DNA of 11,091 bases from JANQFM01 sp035471925 (GTDB taxonomy: Bacteria > Acidobacteriota > UBA6911 > RPQK01 > DATIPO01): contig DATIPO010000010.1 in the NCBI GenBank assembly GCA_035471925.1, positions 1 through 11,091 of the forward strand, given 5' to 3'. Shown piece after piece: positions 7,650-11,091 of this stretch. The notes under the pieces are model-generated. The model made no database searches and was not told the origin of the DNA. It saw nothing but the letters and a program-made list of their open reading frames with translations. Positions within the stretch are counted from its first letter, which is position 1; every line of letters begins with the position of its first letter. The translations under genes and the position numbers were made by a program.

Positions 7650-8714
7650 CTAGTCCTCCGCGGAAGCTGTAACCTCTTCCACAAAGGCGGCGATGGCGCC
7701 GTCCACGAACTCAGGACGGTCGGCCATCATGAACAAGCCGCTGTCGGCCGGGTAGAGGATCCGCACATCCTGAAACTGGGAGCGATAGGGTTCCCAAGCG
7801 GTGGACTTTCGCAGCTCCCGGTGAGCCTTCTTGAGGCTGCCGTATTTCTTGACCAGGTATTCCTCGACCTGTTCCCGCGACATCCCGTTGTTGAGCGCCG
7901 TGGTATAGGCGCTGTCCACGTTGGCTTGTGGAAGCAGGGCCAGTACCGGAACCTGGATTTCACTCAGGGCGAGCCGGGTCTGAGTGGAGAGAAACTCCAG
8001 AAAGTAGCGGAGCTGCTGAGGCAGCGGCACGCTCTCTTGAAGGAGTTCGTAGGCCCGCCCCTTGACCGGGTCCTGCGAGAAGGCTGACGCCGGGTAATCT
8101 CCCGCTCTCCACGTTTGCAGGCTGACCGTGCGGTAGAAAGGAACGAAATTCTGGCTGATGAAGCTGCTTTGCTGATTTTCTGAGGGCAAGCGAGTGCCGC
8201 CTCCGGCCAGGGGGCCGTAGGGATTTCCGGCTATGGCCACCACTCCGCTGAAGCGATCAGGATGCATTTGAGCCATGCGCAGGACGTAATGCACCGACAT
8301 CAGATGCTGTCCCACCAGGACGGGGCGCTCCAGCCCCTCCTTCTCCACCAATTCGAGCAGGCCTTGATAGAGGGCCTCGGTCCAAACCGGCGGGACGAAG
8401 GCGGCCGGGTCGTCGGGCAGGGGTGGCGGCGAAGTGCCGGCGTATCCGGCGGGTGTGACGGCGTACATCGTGTAACGCTCGGCGTTGCGCTCCATGAAGC
8501 CGCTCCATACTTCGCTGCCGAAGGGAGCGCCTGCCAGAAGAATCAGAGTGTGAGGGCCGTCCCCGCCTTTCTTCACGCCGCCCAGGGAACCGAGCGGCTG
8601 TGTGGCAGTCCCCTCGGGGAAGACCAAGTTGTCGATCGTGGCCTGGCCCGCCGCAGGCTGAGTCAGGACGCCCAGGATGAGGGCGGCTACTAAAATGAAA
8701 GCTTTTCTCTTCAT
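7650..8714 (-). CDS. Secreted alpha/beta-hydrolase-fold protein, probably catalytically inactive
   Basis: A 354-residue protein. I chose the ATG at 8714 because AAGGAG lies 4 nt before it and a signal peptide follows at once (basic start, hydrophobic core about 5-17, cleavage probably after AAG at 21-23). The same frame is open upstream to 9044, but that part has no signal peptide or ribosome site. Hydrolase-fold markers: LILLAGAPFGSEVW (57-70) at the oxyanion strand, AVTPAGYAGTSPPP (85-98) at the place of the usual GxGxS turn, PVLVGQHLMS (131-140) at the nucleophile elbow followed by MHPDRFSGVVAIAG (150-163), and ILYPADSGLF (319-328) near the end. Instead of G-x-Ser-x-G the elbow reads G-Q-His-L-M (His137), and the C-terminal G-His position is Leu327. 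The lid region (about 170-250) is unremarkable. It may bind a ligand or partner rather than hydrolyse one. It is divergent from the regulator gene and upstream of the DUF2911 gene. Confidence 0.88.
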   Translation of the reverse strand: MKRKAFILVAALILGVLTQPAAGQATIDNLVFPEGTATQPLGSLGGVKKGGDGPHTLILLAGAPFGSEVWSGFMERNAERYTMYAVTPAGYAGTSPPPLPDDPAAFVPPVWTEALYQGLLELVEKEGLERPVLVGQHLMSVHYVLRMAQMHPDRFSGVVAIAGNPYGPLAGGGTRLPSENQQSSFISQNFVPFYRTVSLQTWRAGDYPASAFSQDPVKGRAYELLQESVPLPQQLRYFLEFLSTQTRLALSEIQVPVLALLPQANVDSAYTTALNNGMSREQVEEYLVKKYGSLKKAHRELRKSTAWEPYRSQFQDVRILYPADSGLFMMADRPEFVDGAIAAFVEEVTASAED

Positions 8715-8850
8715 TGCTCTCCTTAAGTGTTCTTTCTCCCCGCTGCGTGATTGGGCACCCCGCCCCACATGACGTCGTGGATCTCCAGTGGGAGGGAAGA
8801 CCGAAACGTCCTGCCGCTCGCGCAGCATCCTGAATTGCACTGCATCGGCC

Positions 8851-8872
8851 CGCCAAAGTCGTATGCTTGGCG
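8851..8872. promoter_or_regulatory. Inverted repeat in the divergent control region
   Basis: CGCCAA (8851-8856) and TTGGCG (8867-8872) form a perfect 6-bp dyad with a 10-bp spacer, so equivalent bases are 16 bp apart. It lies near the middle of the 237-bp spacer between the hydrolase-fold and regulator genes. The size suits a dimeric transcription factor. No binding protein can be named. Confidence 0.35.
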
Positions 8873-8882
8873 ACAAATTGAG

Positions 8883-8899
8883 GTAAGGAAAGAGTAAGG
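8883..8899 (+). promoter_or_regulatory. Direct repeats one helical turn apart
   Basis: GTAAGG occurs at 8883-8888 and 8894-8899, an exact 11-bp period. PhoB/OmpR-type winged helices, the fold at the N-terminus of the adjacent regulator, commonly bind tandem half-sites with this spacing. This makes an autoregulatory site plausible, but a 6-bp repeat could also arise by chance. Confidence 0.3.
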
Positions 8900-8913
8900 G
8901 CGGCGAGAAAAAC

Positions 8914-8939
8914 GAACGCCCAAGGGCTCGTAGGCGTTC
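8914..8939. promoter_or_regulatory. Inverted repeat just before the regulator start codon
   Basis: GAACGCC (8914-8920) and GGCGTTC (8933-8939) form a perfect 7-bp dyad with a 12-bp spacer, ending 12 nt before the GTG start of the regulator gene. No ribosome site is visible between it and the GTG. It could be a DNA operator, or an mRNA hairpin that affects translation. Confidence 0.35.
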
Positions 8940-8951
8940 ATTGCAACAGAC

Positions 8952-11075
8952 GTGACCGAAGCCGAGATGCAGCATTTTCGGGTGGGCGAGTTTGTCGTCC
9001 GTCCCGATCTCAACGAAATCGAGGGTCCCCGCGGGACTCGCCATGTCGAGCCCAAGGTGATGGAGGTCTTGGTGTGCCTGGCTTCGCGTCCGGGTCAGGT
9101 GATGAGCCGCGACGTCCTGATGGACGCGGTCTGGCCCGATGTCAATGTGGGCGAGAAAGTCCTCACTCGGGCCGTTTCGGAGTTGCGCCGGGCCTTCCGC
9201 GACGACCCCCGCAGTCCTGCCGTCATCGAAACCATCACCAAGCGAGGCTACCGCTTAATGGCGCAGGTGCGGCCGGAAAGCGGAGAAGGGCTGCCTGACC
9301 CAGCAACTCGGACGAAGACCGCCCAACAGGCCCTGCCGGCTTGGGTGGCGCTGGCAGTTCTGGGCCTTGCCTTGGTGCTGCTGGCGACGGTGCCCTGGCT
9401 TCGTCCCGCGCCGGCAGCGGAGGCACTGGGCTGGGCCGAGTCGCCGCGTCCCGTGAGCGCGCTTCCCGGACTTGAAAGCCAGTCGGTCCTCTCTCCCGAT
9501 GGCCACCTCGTGGCTTACATGGCCCAAGCCTCGCCCGATCTGGACGCCCGGTTGCATCTCTGGGACAGCCGCAGCCAAACCTCAGCTCAGGTCACCCAGG
9601 GACCAGGTTTTGACATGTCTCCGCTCTTCACCCCGGATGGAGGCGCCCTGGTCTTCCTGCGCTATACCAGCGGAAAGTGCCGGATCATGCGCGTCCGACT
9701 GGGCAGCGGCGAGGAAGAACTTGTGAGGTCCTGTCCGTCCGGCCTTCAGTCCGGCCTAGCCTGGGCGCCCGGGGGCAAAGATCTGATCGGGGTGAGCGGC
9801 CTTGGCTGCGGATCGGCGTCGCGCTTGGTACGGATCCCACTAAACGGCGCCGACCCCGAGCCGGTGACCGATCCTCCCCAAGGTTGGCTGGGCGACTCCC
9901 AGCCCCTCGTACTGAAGGACGGCTCCCTCCTTTTCCGGCGCGCTCAGGAATTGTTCAGCCAGGATCTGTGGATCAAGCCGCTGGAGGGGCCCGAGCGCCG
10001 CTTCAGCCGGCTCTCCGCCACCATCCTGGGACACACCGTCGCCCAAGACGGCTCGGTGCTGGTGTCGACTGAAAGCGACGGCCCCGGCTACCAGATCCGG
10101 CGCCTGTCTCCGGAGGGCCAGGATCTCGGCCCCGTCCGACTGCCGGGATGGAACCTCAAGTACCCCAAGATCACCGCCCAGGGGCATCTCCTCTACGAAC
10201 AATGGGACTATGACACCAACCTGTGGTCGATTCCCTTGCAGCAAAAGGAGGCCGAGCCCACCCAGGTAGCGCCTTCCACTTACTGGGACTGGCACGGCGT
10301 CTACTCTCCCGACGGTGGACAGATCGCTTACGTTTCCAACCGCACGGGTTCGTTTCAGCTTTGGACGGCCACGGCCGGCGGCCAGGATGCCCGTCCGTTG
10401 ACCCGGCTGGAGGCGGCCTCGGCGGCGCGTCCGGCTTGGTCGCCCAACGGCCGGAGGCTGGTCTTCGAGGCGCGCCGCGATGGAGAGTCCGACCTCTATA
10501 GCGTGCCTTCGCGCGGCGGTCCTCCCCGCCGGCTGACCTCGGACTCGGGGGACGAGCGATGGCCGGCATTTTCAGCCGACGGCCGGTGGATCTACTTCGC
10601 CACCTCCCGTACGGGCCGCAGCGAAATCTGGAAGCTCCCTTCTCAAGGGGGACCCGCCCGCCAAGTCACCACCGATGGCGGCCGACGGGCCTTGGCCTCC
10701 AGAGACGGCCGCTGGCTCTTTTTTTCCAACGACGAGGGGATCTTCCGCCAACCGGTGGGCGGCGGCAAGGCCCGCAAAGTCGCTCAAATCCCCCAATGGG
10801 CCCTGCACGGCGGGTGGACGCTGACTCCCCACAGCATTTATGTGTTCCGGTCCGACCCTAAGAACCAATCCGTGGTTTTGTTTCAGGCGCCGCTTGAGCC
10901 GACCGCCCCGGCCGATGGCGGACAGGATGCACCCTGGCAGCAAGTCGCTTCTCTCAAGCGTCTCTTTTTCGGTCCCGCTCAGGCCATCAGCATATCCCCC
11001 GATGATGCCTCGTTGCTGCTGGTCCGCGTGGACCGCGCCGAATCCAACATTCAACTGCTGCCTGCGGCGCCCTAG
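8952..11075 (+). CDS. Winged helix-TM-TolB-like propeller regulator
   Basis: A 707-residue one-component membrane regulator, laid out like CadC/ToxR-type proteins. Residues about 7-107 are a PhoB/OmpR-type winged helix (GEFVVRPDLNEIEG 12-25; EPKVMEVLVCLASRPGQVMS 33-52; AVSELRRAFRDDP 74-86; VIETITKRGYRL 91-102), without a receiver domain. One membrane helix follows (about 128-150), and the rest (about 165-705) should lie in the periplasm as a beta-propeller. Blade motifs of the form SPDGxxxxY recur near residues 181, 227, 272, 321, 364, 408, 452, 497, 541 and 583, then weaker at about 625 and 682. The clearest blade (451-485) carries YSPDGGQIAYVSNRTGSFQL. Such fusions are common in Acidobacteria. 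The start is GTG at 8952 with no ribosome site; an ATG at 8967 is an alternative, and an in-frame TAG at 8931-8933 limits longer forms. It probably controls itself and the divergent secreted genes. Confidence 0.92.
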   Translation: MTEAEMQHFRVGEFVVRPDLNEIEGPRGTRHVEPKVMEVLVCLASRPGQVMSRDVLMDAVWPDVNVGEKVLTRAVSELRRAFRDDPRSPAVIETITKRGYRLMAQVRPESGEGLPDPATRTKTAQQALPAWVALAVLGLALVLLATVPWLRPAPAAEALGWAESPRPVSALPGLESQSVLSPDGHLVAYMAQASPDLDARLHLWDSRSQTSAQVTQGPGFDMSPLFTPDGGALVFLRYTSGKCRIMRVRLGSGEEELVRSCPSGLQSGLAWAPGGKDLIGVSGLGCGSASRLVRIPLNGADPEPVTDPPQGWLGDSQPLVLKDGSLLFRRAQELFSQDLWIKPLEGPERRFSRLSATILGHTVAQDGSVLVSTESDGPGYQIRRLSPEGQDLGPVRLPGWNLKYPKITAQGHLLYEQWDYDTNLWSIPLQQKEAEPTQVAPSTYWDWHGVYSPDGGQIAYVSNRTGSFQLWTATAGGQDARPLTRLEAASAARPAWSPNGRRLVFEARRDGESDLYSVPSRGGPPRRLTSDSGDERWPAFSADGRWIYFATSRTGRSEIWKLPSQGGPARQVTTDGGRRALASRDGRWLFFSNDEGIFRQPVGGGKARKVAQIPQWALHGGWTLTPHSIYVFRSDPKNQSVVLFQAPLEPTAPADGGQDAPWQQVASLKRLFFGPAQAISISPDDASLLLVRVDRAESNIQLLPAAP

Positions 11076-11091
11076 CCGATTGGCAGACCGG

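Noticed and set aside
8715..9044. N-terminal extension of the hydrolase-fold protein
   Set aside because: It would bury the clear signal peptide at 8714, lacks a ribosome site, and overlaps the start of the divergent regulator gene.

Overview
This 11.1 kb, GC-rich window looks like an ordinary chromosomal segment of a Gram-negative-type bacterium, most likely an acidobacterium or close relative. The pointers are an orphan MacB/FtsX-type permease of the ADOP kind (large, no ATPase partner in view), a one-component regulator that joins a PhoB-type winged helix to a membrane helix and a TolB-like propeller, and a secreted DUF2911 protein. This placement rests on gene content only. I see no insertion sequence, phage gene, CRISPR array, rRNA or tRNA.

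Layout. Minus strand 1-4563: a copper-type P1B ATPase (copA-like, 2173-4563) followed 84 nt downstream by the ADOP-type permease, which runs off the left edge (1-2088). A 127-bp divergent spacer separates copA from a plus-strand D-alanine--D-alanine ligase (4691-5959), which carries an in-frame insert of roughly 60 residues. The ligase and a minus-strand RRM RNA-binding protein (6137-6430) converge on a strong hairpin terminator (about 6073-6115). A 591-bp gene-poor stretch (6431-7021) follows and includes the probable long leader of the RRM gene.

The right third is the most interesting part. Two secreted proteins are encoded on the minus strand: an alpha/beta-hydrolase-fold protein (7650-8714) and then a DUF2911 protein (7022-7552). 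Divergent from them is the winged helix-TM-propeller regulator (8952-11075). The 237-bp spacer between the divergent genes holds two inverted repeats and a pair of direct repeats one helical turn apart, as expected of a control region for a PhoB-type DNA-binding domain. The hydrolase-fold protein has lost both the nucleophile-elbow serine (His at that place) and the usual C-terminal catalytic histidine (Leu at that place), so it may be a secreted binding or signalling protein rather than an enzyme. A working model, which is inference, is a small cell-envelope sensing module in which the regulator's periplasmic propeller and the two exported proteins act together.
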